34,510 nt of DNA from Desulfobacterales bacterium (GCA_030589165.1 JAUUWG010000005.1:1-34510); one strand, 5' to 3'. Positions 22,590-31,237 are shown, numbered from the stretch's first letter. Notes: generated by a model from the letters alone, not told the origin. Numbers and translations are program-made.

Positions 22590-24608
22590 ATGAATGAAAA
22601 ATTGCCTGAAACCGGGGCAAATATTGACGAACTCTGCATAAATACCATTCGCACATTGTCCATTGACGCCATTCAAAAAGCCAACTCCGGCCATCCCGGC
22701 GCACCCATGGGTCTTGCACCTGCGGGCTATGTTTTATGGACGCGTATTTTAAAACACAACCCGAAAAACTCCGCATGGCTCGACAGGGATCGTTTTGTAC
22801 TTTCAGGCGGTCATGCATCCATGCTTCTTTACAGCCTGCTTTATCTTACAGGTTATAGCGTGACCCTTGACGATATAAAAAATTTCCGGCAGTGGGGAAG
22901 TAAAACTCCGGGCCATCCTGAATTCGGACACACCGACGGTGTAGAGACGACAACCGGACCGCTGGGACAGGGCTTTGCCAATGCAGTGGGTATGGCAATG
23001 GCCGAACGCCATCTTGCAGCTCGTTTTAACCGGCCGGGACACGAAATCGTCGACCACCACACCTACATGATCTGCGGTGATGGCGACATGATGGAAGGCA
23101 TCTCTTCCGAGGCCGCCTCTCTGGCCGGTCACCTCGGTCTTGGCAGACTGATATGCATTTATGATGACAACAAAATCTCCATTGACGGAAGTACAGATAT
23201 AACATTTACGGAAGACGTGGCCCTCAGATTCAAGTCTTATAACTGGCACGTGCTGAAAGTCGATGATGGCAACGATACCCAAGCCATTTACGATGCACTC
23301 AAAGCAGCCAAAGCTGAAACCGAAAAACCCTCCCTGATTGTTATGCGTACACATATTGCATACGGCAGCCCCACTAAACAGGACACATCCGACGCCCATG
23401 GCGCACCTCTGGGTGAAGAAGAAATCCGCCTGACCAAAAAACGACTGGGCTGTCCGGAAAATGTCTCTTTTTGTGTTCCGGAAAACGTGCTGAATAAATT
23501 CAGAGCGTGCATTAAAAAAGGAGAAGACGCAGAATCCTTATGGCAGCAAAAATACGACGCTTACAATAAAACCTATCCGGATCTGGCAAACCAATGGGTA
23601 GATGCCATGTGTGGCTTTTTAGCGGAAGGATGGGACTACGATATTCCGAGGTTTTCAATTTCAGATGGTCCCATAGCCACCCGCGCTGCATCAGGCAAGG
23701 TTTTAAACGCCATTGCCGCGAAAGTCCCTACCCTTATGGGAGGATCTGCCGATCTGTCACCTTCAAACAAAACATTCTTAGAGGCTTCCCCTGAATTTCA
23801 GAAAGGTTCATACGAAGGCCGGAATATTCGTTTCGGCGTCAGAGAACACGCAATGGGAGGTGTGATGTCGGGTATGTTTCTTCATCACGGCGTCAGACCT
23901 TATGGGGGGACCTTTCTTGTTTTTGCGGACTATATGCGTGCAGCAATACGCGCTGCCAGTCTTATGAAACTGCCGGTAATATATGTTTTTACCCACGACA
24001 GCATTGCTGTGGGAGAAGACGGTCCTACGCACCAGCCTGTCGAACATCTGGCTTCCTTACGGGCAATTCCCGGTCTTACCGTTATCCGGCCCGCAGATGC
24101 CAAAGAAACAGCGGATGCATGGCGTCAGGCTCTCATGACCACCGACGGCCCCGTAGCTCTGATCCTGAGCCGCCAGAAACTCCCTGTACTGGGCAAAAGT
24201 TCAAAATTCAACCTGTCACAAGGTGCTTATGTTGTAGAAGATTCCGACGGCAAACCGGACATTATTCTTATTGCCACAGGATCGGAAGTACATATCGCAG
24301 TTGAAGCTCAAAAGATTCTCGCCCAAAAGGATATTTCAGCCAGAGTGGTGAGTATGCCCAGCTGGGAACTTTTTGACAAAAACCCGTCATCCTATCAAGA
24401 CCAAATACTGCCGCCGGATGTAACCGCACGTATTGCCGTTGAAGCAGGCAGTCCCATGGGATGGGAACGGTATGTAGGAGGAGAAGGTGAAATCATCGGG
24501 ATGACAGGATTCGGAGCTTCCGCACCGGGAGGAACCCTTATGAAAGAATTCGGGTTTACCGCTGAAAATATTGTTCAAAAGGCCATGGACATGTTGAACA
24601 AAAAATAG
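22590..24608 (+). CDS. tkt: Transketolase
   Basis: 672 residues, full family length. The N-terminal thiamine-diphosphate domain shows [55 protein letters not shown] and the Mg/ThDP motif [19 protein letters not shown] ending in DDNKISIDG. The pyrimidine domain has GVREHAMGG and [22 protein letters not shown]-terminal regulatory-like domain ends with the sugar-phosphate loop [14 protein letters not shown]. It transfers two-carbon units between sugar phosphates in the pentose phosphate pathway, supplying ribose and erythrose 4-phosphate. It is a stand-alone gene with a strong Shine-Dalgarno sequence, followed by a palindrome rather than a clear terminator. Confidence 0.96.
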   Translation: MNEKLPETGANIDELCINTIRTLSIDAIQKANSGHPGAPMGLAPAGYVLWTRILKHNPKNSAWLDRDRFVLSGGHASMLLYSLLYLTGYSVTLDDIKNFRQWGSKTPGHPEFGHTDGVETTTGPLGQGFANAVGMAMAERHLAARFNRPGHEIVDHHTYMICGDGDMMEGISSEAASLAGHLGLGRLICIYDDNKISIDGSTDITFTEDVALRFKSYNWHVLKVDDGNDTQAIYDALKAAKAETEKPSLIVMRTHIAYGSPTKQDTSDAHGAPLGEEEIRLTKKRLGCPENVSFCVPENVLNKFRACIKKGEDAESLWQQKYDAYNKTYPDLANQWVDAMCGFLAEGWDYDIPRFSISDGPIATRAASGKVLNAIAAKVPTLMGGSADLSPSNKTFLEASPEFQKGSYEGRNIRFGVREHAMGGVMSGMFLHHGVRPYGGTFLVFADYMRAAIRAASLMKLPVIYVFTHDSIAVGEDGPTHQPVEHLASLRAIPGLTVIRPADAKETADAWRQALMTTDGPVALILSRQKLPVLGKSSKFNLSQGAYVVEDSDGKPDIILIATGSEVHIAVEAQKILAQKDISARVVSMPSWELFDKNPSSYQDQILPPDVTARIAVEAGSPMGWERYVGGEGEIIGMTGFGASAPGGTLMKEFGFTAENIVQKAMDMLNKK

Positions 24609-24621
24609 AAAACAGATAGCC

Positions 24622-24643
24622 GGGGCACGTTGCAACGTGCCCC
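24622..24643. repeat. Palindrome GGGGCACGTTG/CAACGTGCCCC
   Basis: Perfect 22-bp palindrome 13 bp behind the transketolase stop, followed by CTACCCCG. It belongs to the same family as 18284-18305. Confidence 0.75.
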
Positions 24644-24668
24644 TACCCCGTAAAAGGATGCAGATGTT

Positions 24669-24947
24669 ATGGATTTTAAACTGATGCTGACAACATTTGC
24701 CTTGGTATTTATGGCCGAACTCGGTGACAAAACCCAGCTTGCCGTTTTCTGTCTTTCAGCGGAAAACAATTCAAAATTTTCTTTATTTATAGGTTCTGTC
24801 TGCGCACTTTCACTAAGTACTCTGCTCGCCGTAGTTTTCGGCGATGCAATAAGCCGGGTTTTACCTGCAAATTACATCAAAATCGGAGCCGGCGGTTTTT
24901 TTATTTTAGTGGGGATATGGACCTTATTTTCGGGAAACAGACTGTAG
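24669..24947 (+). CDS. GDT1/TMEM165 (UPF0016) family cation transporter, single half-domain
   Basis: 92 residues with three hydrophobic helices and one ExGD(K/T) motif, AELGDKTQLA, near residue 16, which lines the ion path in this family. Eukaryotic and many bacterial members have two such repeats; this is one half, so it should work as a homodimer or with a second half elsewhere. Family members export Mn2+ or exchange Ca2+/H+, and manganese is the likelier ion in bacteria. The ATG at 24669 follows the palindromic element by 25 bp. Its stop codon is immediately followed by a further, imperfect palindrome. Confidence 0.82.
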   Translation: MDFKLMLTTFALVFMAELGDKTQLAVFCLSAENNSKFSLFIGSVCALSLSTLLAVVFGDAISRVLPANYIKIGAGGFFILVGIWTLFSGNRL

Positions 24948-24970
24948 GGGAACGTGCAACGTATTCCCCT
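24946..24970. repeat. Imperfect palindrome AGGGGAACGTGCAACGT...
   Basis: AGGGGAACGTG and CGTATTCCCCT pair with a two-base interruption; GTGCAACGT resembles the core of the two perfect palindromes at 18284 and 24622. It overlaps the stop codon of the GDT1-like gene. Confidence 0.6.
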
Positions 24971-24987
24971 GCCCTACCCCTGCAAAA

Positions 24988-26328
24988 TTACCTTGGAATC
25001 ATTTTTTTCAGATCTGAAATCGTTTTCCACGAAAAAGCTTCCTTTTGGCACGGGAATATCGCATTGTTGGTAAAGATCGGGTCCGACTCGATATCATACC
25101 GGGAGGAAGCCACGGCCTTTTTCCACATGGCTGTATGAGGGATCGGGGTATAATAGGCCGGTATCGGTTTTATTCCAGCCTTTATAACCGTTTTTACAGA
25201 TGCCTTGATGGAGGCTGAACTCTGACCTGGAAGGCCGGCAAGCAGATATGCACCGACCTGATTCCTTTTAAAGCCCGCCTCCTTGAGATGGGAAACAGCC
25301 TGCCTGAACTCATCGGCCGTCACCTTTCCGTCAAGTTCCTCTCTTTTTTCAAATGCGGTTGTTTCAAGCCCTACACGCAGGGTTTTAAAGCCCGCCCTGA
25401 ACATCAGGCGGGCCGTCTTTTTTGAAATTTTCCTGATGTGAACCGCATTGGGTGTATGAAACCGGAGATTAAAACCTGTTTTTATTATACCTTCAAGGAT
25501 GAGGATAGCATGTTTTTCCGCGTTCACAAGCAACGCGTCATCATAAAACACAAAATCTCTTACGCCGAATTTTTTATGCCAGTACCCTATTTCCTCCACA
25601 ACCGATTCCGGCTTGCGAAGCATTCTCTTGGGATCCAGAAAATTGGATGCGCAGTATGCACATGAAAACGGGCATCCCTTTGAAGTAAGAACCGGGACAT
25701 AAGTAATTTTTCTCTGCAGATCAAATCGGGGATAAGGATAGGTATCAAGATCATCAGGATCAAATTTTAACTTCACCTGAAAGCCTGTGTAATCCCCGGC
25801 AAGTTTCAGAATGTTTTTCTCACCGGGTCCGGTCACAACCTTGTCGGCACCTGAATGGCTTTTAGCATGTTCGTGACACAGGCTTGCATAAATCCCTCCG
25901 AGAAGAACCGGGGTATTCGGAAAGATTTCCTTTATCACCCCTATGGTCTCATGCACCCCGGGATACCAGTATGTCATAACCGAGGTCACAAGAACAAGGT
26001 CGGGACGAGGGACGGACAAAAGATCCTCTTTGAACCATTGGGGCAGGATTCCGTACCTTGAAAATCTGCGGGGGATATCTTCAAGCCCTTCAGGGGTCGG
26101 GATTGCGGTTTTAAGATAGGCGCCCCGACCGTTTCTGGCATAGGGATCGGTTTCAGGCGCATTGGGATGAAACCTGTCAAGGCAGTCTATGTATGAAACT
26201 GAAAATCCGTGGTCATGGAGTATTGAAGCAAGGGTTAAAAGCCCTATGGGCTTTGCCCATACATCGTATGCAGCAAAATCGTGTATCCATGGATTTACCA
26301 GAAGTATATGGGGTTTGTCGCAATTCAC
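24988..26328 (-). CDS. Cobalamin-binding-domain radical SAM protein near siroheme decarboxylase
   Basis: 446 residues with a GTG start (MNCDKPHILLVNPW). The B12-binding domain comes first (KPIGLLTLASILHDHGFSV, VLLGGIYASLC, VVTGPGEKN). The radical SAM core follows with CPFSCAYCAS near residue 220 (Cys-x3-Cys-x2-Cys), then GLETT and LLAGLPGQS. No substrate can be named. It begins 24 bp after the ahbB-like gene on the same strand, so the two are likely co-transcribed, hinting at tetrapyrrole-related chemistry (inference). It differs clearly from the radical SAM protein at 1371 and has core-like base composition. The start is uncertain because the ribosome-binding site is weak. Confidence 0.84.
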   Translation of the reverse strand: MNCDKPHILLVNPWIHDFAAYDVWAKPIGLLTLASILHDHGFSVSYIDCLDRFHPNAPETDPYARNGRGAYLKTAIPTPEGLEDIPRRFSRYGILPQWFKEDLLSVPRPDLVLVTSVMTYWYPGVHETIGVIKEIFPNTPVLLGGIYASLCHEHAKSHSGADKVVTGPGEKNILKLAGDYTGFQVKLKFDPDDLDTYPYPRFDLQRKITYVPVLTSKGCPFSCAYCASNFLDPKRMLRKPESVVEEIGYWHKKFGVRDFVFYDDALLVNAEKHAILILEGIIKTGFNLRFHTPNAVHIRKISKKTARLMFRAGFKTLRVGLETTAFEKREELDGKVTADEFRQAVSHLKEAGFKRNQVGAYLLAGLPGQSSASIKASVKTVIKAGIKPIPAYYTPIPHTAMWKKAVASSRYDIESDPIFTNNAIFPCQKEAFSWKTISDLKKMIPR

Positions 26329-26352
26329 AGGCTAAAGAAAATTTCTATGCTC

Positions 26353-26829
26353 TTATGTTTCGTCCGGAAAGTACTGCATTGATGTTTTTTTCAGTTCCTG
26401 CCTGCTGAAAAGAAGCGTGTAGGTATCGATTGAAGCCTCCGCAGACATATTGCGGACCGTTTCCCTGCACGATTCCTCATCCTTTGCGTGAACCATGGTA
26501 TAGAGGTTATATGGCCACTCTTTTGTAGGATTTCGTCTGTAACAATGCGTAACCTCTTTATAAGAGGCCATTTTTTCACCCACTTCTTCTATTCGGTCTT
26601 CGTCGACTTTCCACGCGGCCATGGCATTTGCTGCAAAGCCTGATTTCTGGTGGCGAAGGGTGGCACCAAAACGACGTATAATTCCCCGGTCACAAAGGTC
26701 CTGCAATTTTTCAAGCAGCACCTCTTCTTCAATCCCCAGTTTATTGGCAATTTCAAGATACGGACGTTCGGTAACAGGAATATCACCCTGAATCGCGGAT
26801 ATTATTCTTTTTTCAAGATTGGTCAGCAT
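26353..26829 (-). CDS. ahbB: Siroheme decarboxylase AhbB/NirL-like (Lrp/AsnC family)
   Basis: 158 residues from the ATG at 26829 (MLTNLEKRIISAI); the ORF-track start at 26865 is a TTG without support. The N-terminal winged helix (YLEIANKLGIEEEVLLEKL, GIIRRFGATLRHQ) is followed by an AsnC-like domain with the signature THCYRRNPTKEWPYNLYTMVHA. This marks siroheme decarboxylases of the alternative haem pathway (AhbA/AhbB, and NirDLGH for haem d1), where His and Arg/Lys residues of this stretch act on siroheme carboxylates. The enzyme makes 12,18-didecarboxysiroheme from siroheme in sulfate reducers. No AhbA partner is adjacent, so it may be elsewhere. It sits between the PocR-domain and B12/radical SAM genes. 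Confidence 0.82.
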   Translation of the reverse strand: MLTNLEKRIISAIQGDIPVTERPYLEIANKLGIEEEVLLEKLQDLCDRGIIRRFGATLRHQKSGFAANAMAAWKVDEDRIEEVGEKMASYKEVTHCYRRNPTKEWPYNLYTMVHAKDEESCRETVRNMSAEASIDTYTLLFSRQELKKTSMQYFPDET

Positions 26830-26851
26830 GAGAAGTTTTTTAAATAAGATT

Positions 26852-27361
26852 TTATTTGTTTTCAAAATCAGATATGATCCGATCTATTTCTTTTTGTATA
26901 TATGCAACAAGTGATTCCGCCTTGTCGGTTGTTATTTTAGAAATATCATCCGATAAGCTCTCTATTTCATCTTCATCAATACCGGTTGTTTTGCTGATCA
27001 GGAAGGATTCCACTTCACCGTCATCCAGGATCAGTCCGCACCCTCCGGCAACGCCCAGGTACTCATCACCCACAAAAATCGGGACGACCAATTTTACAAG
27101 TCCGGCGTCACATTCTTCGATAACCGGTTTTTTGGTTTGCATTGCCTGTGCTGCGATATTCTGATGCGCTGCGGAACAGATAAAGGTTTGCCCCTTTTCA
27201 TTGGCCTTGATAACGGGACACAACCTGTTCGGCCATTTTTTCAATTCAGTTATTCTAACGCCGTCTATATCGGAAACAGCAGCATTAAGACCTGATCTTT
27301 TATTAATCTCCTCTTCAAGTTCAGCCCATTTTTCAAGCGGTAAGATATCGGTAAGTTTCAT
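26852..27361 (-). CDS. PocR-type ligand-binding domain protein
   Basis: 169 residues if the second Met (MKLTDILPLEKW) is used; AAGGA is better spaced for it than for Met1 at 27367. Nearly the whole protein is one PocR sensory domain: RLCPVIKANEKGQTFICSAA, ECDAGLVKLVVPIFVGDEYLGVAGGCGL. The conserved cysteines recall those of other PocR proteins. PocR domains sense small ligands, classically in 1,2-propanediol/cobalamin regulators. There is no HTH, kinase or chemoreceptor part, so this is a free-standing sensor or chaperone. It lies between mtnA and the ahbB-like gene on the same strand, with a gap of about 22 bp to ahbB. Confidence 0.82.
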   Translation of the reverse strand: MKLTDILPLEKWAELEEEINKRSGLNAAVSDIDGVRITELKKWPNRLCPVIKANEKGQTFICSAAHQNIAAQAMQTKKPVIEECDAGLVKLVVPIFVGDEYLGVAGGCGLILDDGEVESFLISKTTGIDEDEIESLSDDISKITTDKAESLVAYIQKEIDRIISDFENK

Positions 27362-27373
27362 CTTCATATTCCT

Positions 27374-27392
27374 TACTTTAGCTCACTTTTCC
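27374..27392 (-). repeat. AGTGAGCTAAAGT repeat, locus 4 (short)
   Basis: ACTTTAGCTCACTTTTCCG, the reverse complement of CGGAAAAGTGAGCTAAAGT, the core of loci 1 and 5. It encodes the last residues and stop of mtnA and lies just before the PocR gene. Confidence 0.65.
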
Positions 27393-28489
27393 GAATCAGG
27401 GAAAAGCCTTTTTATATCGTGTTCACTTGCCTTGCAGATTCCTCTTTCCGTAATAAAACCGGTAACAAGTCTTGCCGGTGTAACATCAAAGGCATAATTT
27501 GCAGCAGGGCTTTCAGCCGGAGGGACCAGAACCATCTTTGTCTCCCCATGATCAAGGCCCTGCACATACCGTATTTCATCAGGATCGCGTTCTTCTATGG
27601 GGATTTCGTTTATTCCGTCTCTTATTTTCCAGTCGAATGTACTTGAAGGAAGGGCCACATAGAAGGGAACGTTGTTATCCTTGGCGGCAAGTGCTTTAAG
27701 ATAGGTTCCTATTTTATTTGCAACATCGCCGGTATACGTAGTTCTGTCCGTGCCGACAATGACCATGTCAACCATGCCGTGCTGCATAAGATGGCCGCCG
27801 GCATTATCCGTTATGACCGTATGCCTGACACCCTGTTTTCCCAATTCCCATGCCGTCAGTCTTGCCCCCTGATTCAGCGGCCGTGTTTCATCCACCCACA
27901 CATGTACATCAATCCCCTTTTCAAAGGCGGCATAAATCGGTGCGGTTGCAGTACCGTATTCTATGCAGGCAAGCCATCCGGCATTGCAGTGCGTAAGAAC
28001 ATTGACCGTTTTGCCTTTTTTATTACGACTGATCTCTTCAACCAGGGACAAACCATGCTCACCGATTTTTCTGCAGTTTTCAGCTTCCTCCTCAGCTATT
28101 CTTTCAGCCTCAAATCGTGCGGCAGCTATTCTTTCCGTGGCGTTTTCGACCTTTAACACCTCGGTGCAAACCCTGTCCACGGCCCATGAAAGATTAACGG
28201 CAGTGGGCCTGGCCGATTTTATTCTATTACATTCATTGATCAAATCGTTGTCAGCATTTTTTTCAGAATCAAAATTAACGGCGGCAAGATATACGCCATA
28301 AGCGGCTGCCACACCTATAAGCGGTGCCCCTCTTACAAACATTTCCTTTATTGCCGCTATAATATGGTCCACGGTTTTCAGGTCGGCAACAACAAATTCG
28401 TGGGGCAAAAGCCGCTGGTCTATGACCTTGACTGTTTTCAAATTCTCATCCAGCCATATGGGGCGAATCTCTTTACCGTCTACTTTCAT
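27383..28489 (-). CDS. mtnA: S-methyl-5-thioribose-1-phosphate isomerase
   Basis: 368 residues. IRPIWLDENLKTVKVIDQRLLP opens the protein. RGAPLIGVAAAYG is the substrate loop, LTHCNAGWLACIEYGTATAPI contains the catalytic Cys, and VIVGTDRTTYTGDVANKIGTY holds the catalytic Asp; YAFDVTPARLVTGFITERG is the C-terminal signature. MtnA converts methylthioribose 1-phosphate to methylthioribulose 1-phosphate in salvage of methylthioadenosine. No mtnP, mtnK or later mtn genes are adjacent. An MTA/SAH deaminase gene 4.5 kb away offers a deamination route instead. It is first in the minus-strand run with the PocR, ahbB-like and radical SAM genes. The eIF2B-like family can include ribose 1,5-bisphosphate isomerases, but the motifs favour MtnA. 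Confidence 0.92.
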   Translation of the reverse strand: MKVDGKEIRPIWLDENLKTVKVIDQRLLPHEFVVADLKTVDHIIAAIKEMFVRGAPLIGVAAAYGVYLAAVNFDSEKNADNDLINECNRIKSARPTAVNLSWAVDRVCTEVLKVENATERIAAARFEAERIAEEEAENCRKIGEHGLSLVEEISRNKKGKTVNVLTHCNAGWLACIEYGTATAPIYAAFEKGIDVHVWVDETRPLNQGARLTAWELGKQGVRHTVITDNAGGHLMQHGMVDMVIVGTDRTTYTGDVANKIGTYLKALAAKDNNVPFYVALPSSTFDWKIRDGINEIPIEERDPDEIRYVQGLDHGETKMVLVPPAESPAANYAFDVTPARLVTGFITERGICKASEHDIKRLFPDSEK

Positions 28490-28885
28490 TCGTATCTTAT
28501 ATTCTAAAATTCGTGTATTTTATGTCAAAAAAATATGAATCGAAAAAAGTGTGAATCGAATTAAAAAATTATCCTATCATAACAAATAATTCAAGCAAGA
28601 GGAATTATACTCTTTTTTCAATTTTATTTGACGTTCGACTATTTTTTTCATAATCTTTAGAGCCTGTTTAAAAATTAGGGAATCCAAGTGAAAAAGTGTG
28701 AAAGCGAGGGCAAATTGTTGCAAATTTGAGGTGAATAGCAAGCCTATTTGCCGAAAATTTACGACAATTTGAACCGCTCTCACGGTTTTGCAGCGAATTC
28801 ATCAGTTTTTAAACAGGCTCTTGAAACAAGATAAACAGCATAACGACAAAAATCATACCCAAGGAACCATCACAAGGAACCATCA
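28490..28885. other. Divergent intergenic region between mtnA and the ORF-3 family gene
   Basis: About 395 bp, AT-rich, without genes; most is occupied by the 163-bp inverted-repeat element (28659-28821). The two ORFs in it are chance frames through the repeat. A duplicated CAAGGAACCATCA precedes the ATG at 28886 and supplies its ribosome-binding site. Confidence 0.65.
28659..28821. repeat. 163-bp element with GAGCCTGTTTAAA terminal inverted repeats, copy 2
   Basis: Same length as copy 1 at 22074-22236 but in the opposite orientation: AGAGCCTGTTTAAAAATTAG at the left end and TTTTTAAACAGGCTCT at the right end. It includes the internal GTGAAAGCGAGGGCAAATTG and GAACCGCTCTCACGG segments seen inverted in copy 1. 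Non-coding and MITE-like. Confidence 0.85.
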
Positions 28886-30133
28886 ATGGAAAACAAAGGC
28901 AATGTCATCAAAATTCTCGATCCGTCTCTTGAAAAACAGCATATTCTTCGCAACCAGGTTATTGATGATAAAGGGCCCGGAACTATTTTGCCTGATTTTG
29001 AAACCCTGTTAAACTCTATCGGGCAGCAAGGTATCAAAGTCAGCGGTAAACATAATTTTATCACTTTAAAACTTCTTCCCCAAATCAATGCCCAAATGAC
29101 GCATCCTGTCGAAATCGACCTCAAACGCCCCATACAGAAGTCATATCCTTATATTAACGGACTTTACCTTCTTGTTCGGGCTTCGGGCCTGGCTGTTGTA
29201 ACAGGCTCGGGAACAAACCAGAAGATGACTATCGATAATGAGGTGTTGCAATCCTGGAAAACCCTTAATCCGACAGAGCGTTATTTTACACTTTTAGAAA
29301 CCTGGCTGCTTAAGGGGCGACAGGAAATCATCGGAGAAAGAAGCGGTTATTCCGGTTTTCCTTTTTTGAAATGGGAGGATTTCTTTAAACGGATACCGGA
29401 TAAAGGTTTAAAAATCGCAGGAAATAAAGAAAGAGAGAGATCTATCAATTATTTGCCTGGATTATATACTATTGCGCTCCTGGATTTATTCGGACTGATT
29501 TCGCTAAAGCATGCCAAACCCGAAAAAGGTAAAGGATGGCGTATCGCCGAGGTGCAGCGTACGCCTTTTGGTGATGCACTGCTTACATTGCTTTCGGAAT
29601 ATTTCAGAGGCAAAGATTTTATTGAAAGTTACATTAATGAAAGTGAAATCGTCTTTGGTGCATTGCAGCCGATACTACAGCCTTTTTTTCCGGAAAAACG
29701 CAAAAATTTGATTATTCCGGAGCATAAAATTCATGACGGCATCTACGTATTCAAAGTATCCATAGACAGGGCCTGGCGGCAGATAGCCATACCCGGACAG
29801 ATGGATTTAGACGTTTTCAGCGCCGGCATTCTGGATGCCTTTGACTTTGAGCATGACCACCTTTACATGTTTTCCTACAAAAACCGTTTCGGTATACTTG
29901 AACACGTAAACCATCCCTATACGGAGGAACCTCCCTTCACGAACGAAGTCACCATTGGAGATCTGCCGCTTAATCCCGGCAACCTAATGATATTCCTCTT
30001 TGATTTTGGGGACAACTGGGAGTTTGATGTAAAACTGGAACGGATTAACCCGCCTGACCCGAAAATAAAGAAACCGGTTGTTACCGAATCTCATGGAGAA
30101 CCACCTGAACAGTACCCGGACTGGAATGAATGA
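28886..30133 (+). CDS. pRiA4b ORF-3-domain protein with a long unknown N-terminal region
   Basis: 415 residues. The C-terminal 130 residues (YVFKVSIDRAWRQIAIPGQM, FDFEHDHLYMFSYKNR, LFDFGDNWEFDVKLERI) match the pRiA4b ORF-3 domain, which is related to but diverged from the protein at 4661-5266. The N-terminal 270 residues are soluble. They contain a helical, possibly winged-helix part (TPFGDALLTLLSEYFRG) that I cannot assign with confidence. There is no signal peptide or membrane segment. AAGGA lies eight bases before the ATG. The DUF21 gene overlaps its 3' end by about 8 bp, so the two are likely coupled. Function unknown. Confidence 0.78.
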   Translation: MENKGNVIKILDPSLEKQHILRNQVIDDKGPGTILPDFETLLNSIGQQGIKVSGKHNFITLKLLPQINAQMTHPVEIDLKRPIQKSYPYINGLYLLVRASGLAVVTGSGTNQKMTIDNEVLQSWKTLNPTERYFTLLETWLLKGRQEIIGERSGYSGFPFLKWEDFFKRIPDKGLKIAGNKERERSINYLPGLYTIALLDLFGLISLKHAKPEKGKGWRIAEVQRTPFGDALLTLLSEYFRGKDFIESYINESEIVFGALQPILQPFFPEKRKNLIIPEHKIHDGIYVFKVSIDRAWRQIAIPGQMDLDVFSAGILDAFDFEHDHLYMFSYKNRFGILEHVNHPYTEEPPFTNEVTIGDLPLNPGNLMIFLFDFGDNWEFDVKLERINPPDPKIKKPVVTESHGEPPEQYPDWNE

Positions 30134-31193
30134 AATGGGCCAAATTATGAATTTTTTATATATCGACATTTTGATCTGGATCGGGATTCTTTTTTGTATT
30201 TCCCAATCGGCTATCTTTTCCGGTCTCAATCTTGCCTTTTTCAGCGTCAGCCGGCTTCGTCTGGAAATAGAAGCCAGAAACAACAATATGGCTGCCATCA
30301 AGGTCCTCAATATGAGAACCGATTCAAATTTTCTTCTGACCACCGTTCTCTGGGGCAATGTTGGTGTAAATGTTTTATTGGCGCTTTTATCAAATTCCGT
30401 GATGACCGGGATAAGCGCATTTATATTTTCAACATTTATTATTACCTTTTTAGGTGAAATTATTCCTCAAGCCTATTTCTCACGCCATGCACTTCGAATC
30501 GCTTCAGGTTTATCACCCTTTATAAGGATTTATCAGATCATATTATTCCCTGTTGCAAAGCCTTCGGCAAAATTGTTGGACCTGTGGCTGGGAAAAGAAA
30601 GTATTGAGTATTTCAAAGAAAAGAGTCTGAAACACTTAATTCAAAAACATGTTGAAGATGCAGAAGATATCGATCATGTGGAAGGAACCGGAGCGATCAA
30701 TTTCCTTGCTATAGATGACCTGATGGTAGGCCAGGAAGGGGAACCGATAGATCCGGACAGCATTATTTCATTACCCTTTCGTAACGGCAAACCCGTATTC
30801 CCCAAATTAAAAAAATCGGTTGATGACGCGTTTTTGAAAAAAATACACAAATCAAAAAAAAAGTGGATCATCATTACGGATAAAAAAAATTTTCCACGCG
30901 TGACAATGGATTCGGACGGTTTTTTAAGAAGCGCTTTGCTTGGGCCTGGGATTCCAAACCCTCATGATTTTTGTCATTCTCCGATTATTGTTTTAAATTC
31001 ATCAACTCCCCTTGGGAAAATTCTCAAACAGTTGGAATCCATGTATCCACCAGATGATGTAATCCATAAGGATATTATTCTGTTATGGGGAGATCAAAAG
31101 CGTATCATTACCGGGGCCGATATTTTGGGAAGATTGCTGCGTGGAATAAGCCGAAAAGTAAAACCGAAAAGAGAGCTGACCCAAACCCGATAA
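30126..31193 (+). CDS. DUF21 (CNNM-type) membrane protein, CorC/HlyC-like
   Basis: 355 residues from the ATG at 30126; Met codons at 30135 and 30147 are alternatives. Four hydrophobic segments in the first 160 residues (LIWIGILFCISQSAIFSGLN; FLLTTVLWGNVGVNVLLALL; FIFSTFIITFLGEIIPQAYF; IYQIILFPVAKPSAKLL) with the family signature FLGEIIPQAYFSRHA define the DUF21 domain. This transports or senses Mg2+ in CNNM/CorC/MpfA proteins. The cytosolic part (about 200-340) is a degenerate CBS-pair-like region. The usual CorC_HlyC C-terminal domain is absent. Coupled by overlap to the ORF-3-domain gene. Its 3' end runs into an AGTGAGCTAAAGT repeat. Confidence 0.82.
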   Translation: MNEMGQIMNFLYIDILIWIGILFCISQSAIFSGLNLAFFSVSRLRLEIEARNNNMAAIKVLNMRTDSNFLLTTVLWGNVGVNVLLALLSNSVMTGISAFIFSTFIITFLGEIIPQAYFSRHALRIASGLSPFIRIYQIILFPVAKPSAKLLDLWLGKESIEYFKEKSLKHLIQKHVEDAEDIDHVEGTGAINFLAIDDLMVGQEGEPIDPDSIISLPFRNGKPVFPKLKKSVDDAFLKKIHKSKKKWIIITDKKNFPRVTMDSDGFLRSALLGPGIPNPHDFCHSPIIVLNSSTPLGKILKQLESMYPPDDVIHKDIILLWGDQKRIITGADILGRLLRGISRKVKPKRELTQTR

Positions 31194-31222
31194 ACCGGAA
31201 AAGTGAGCTAAAGTTTGAAATG
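31184..31222 (+). repeat. AGTGAGCTAAAGT repeat, locus 5
   Basis: ACCCGATAAACCGGAAAAGT runs into GAGCTAAAGTTTGAAATG, matching the first part of locus 1. It starts inside the last codons of the DUF21 gene. Confidence 0.7.
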
Positions 31223-31237
31223 TCAGCCAGCCAGTAG

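Noticed and set aside
22803-23399. 198-aa minus-strand ORF within transketolase
   Set aside because: Antisense shadow; Cys/His-rich look arises from complementing transketolase codons.
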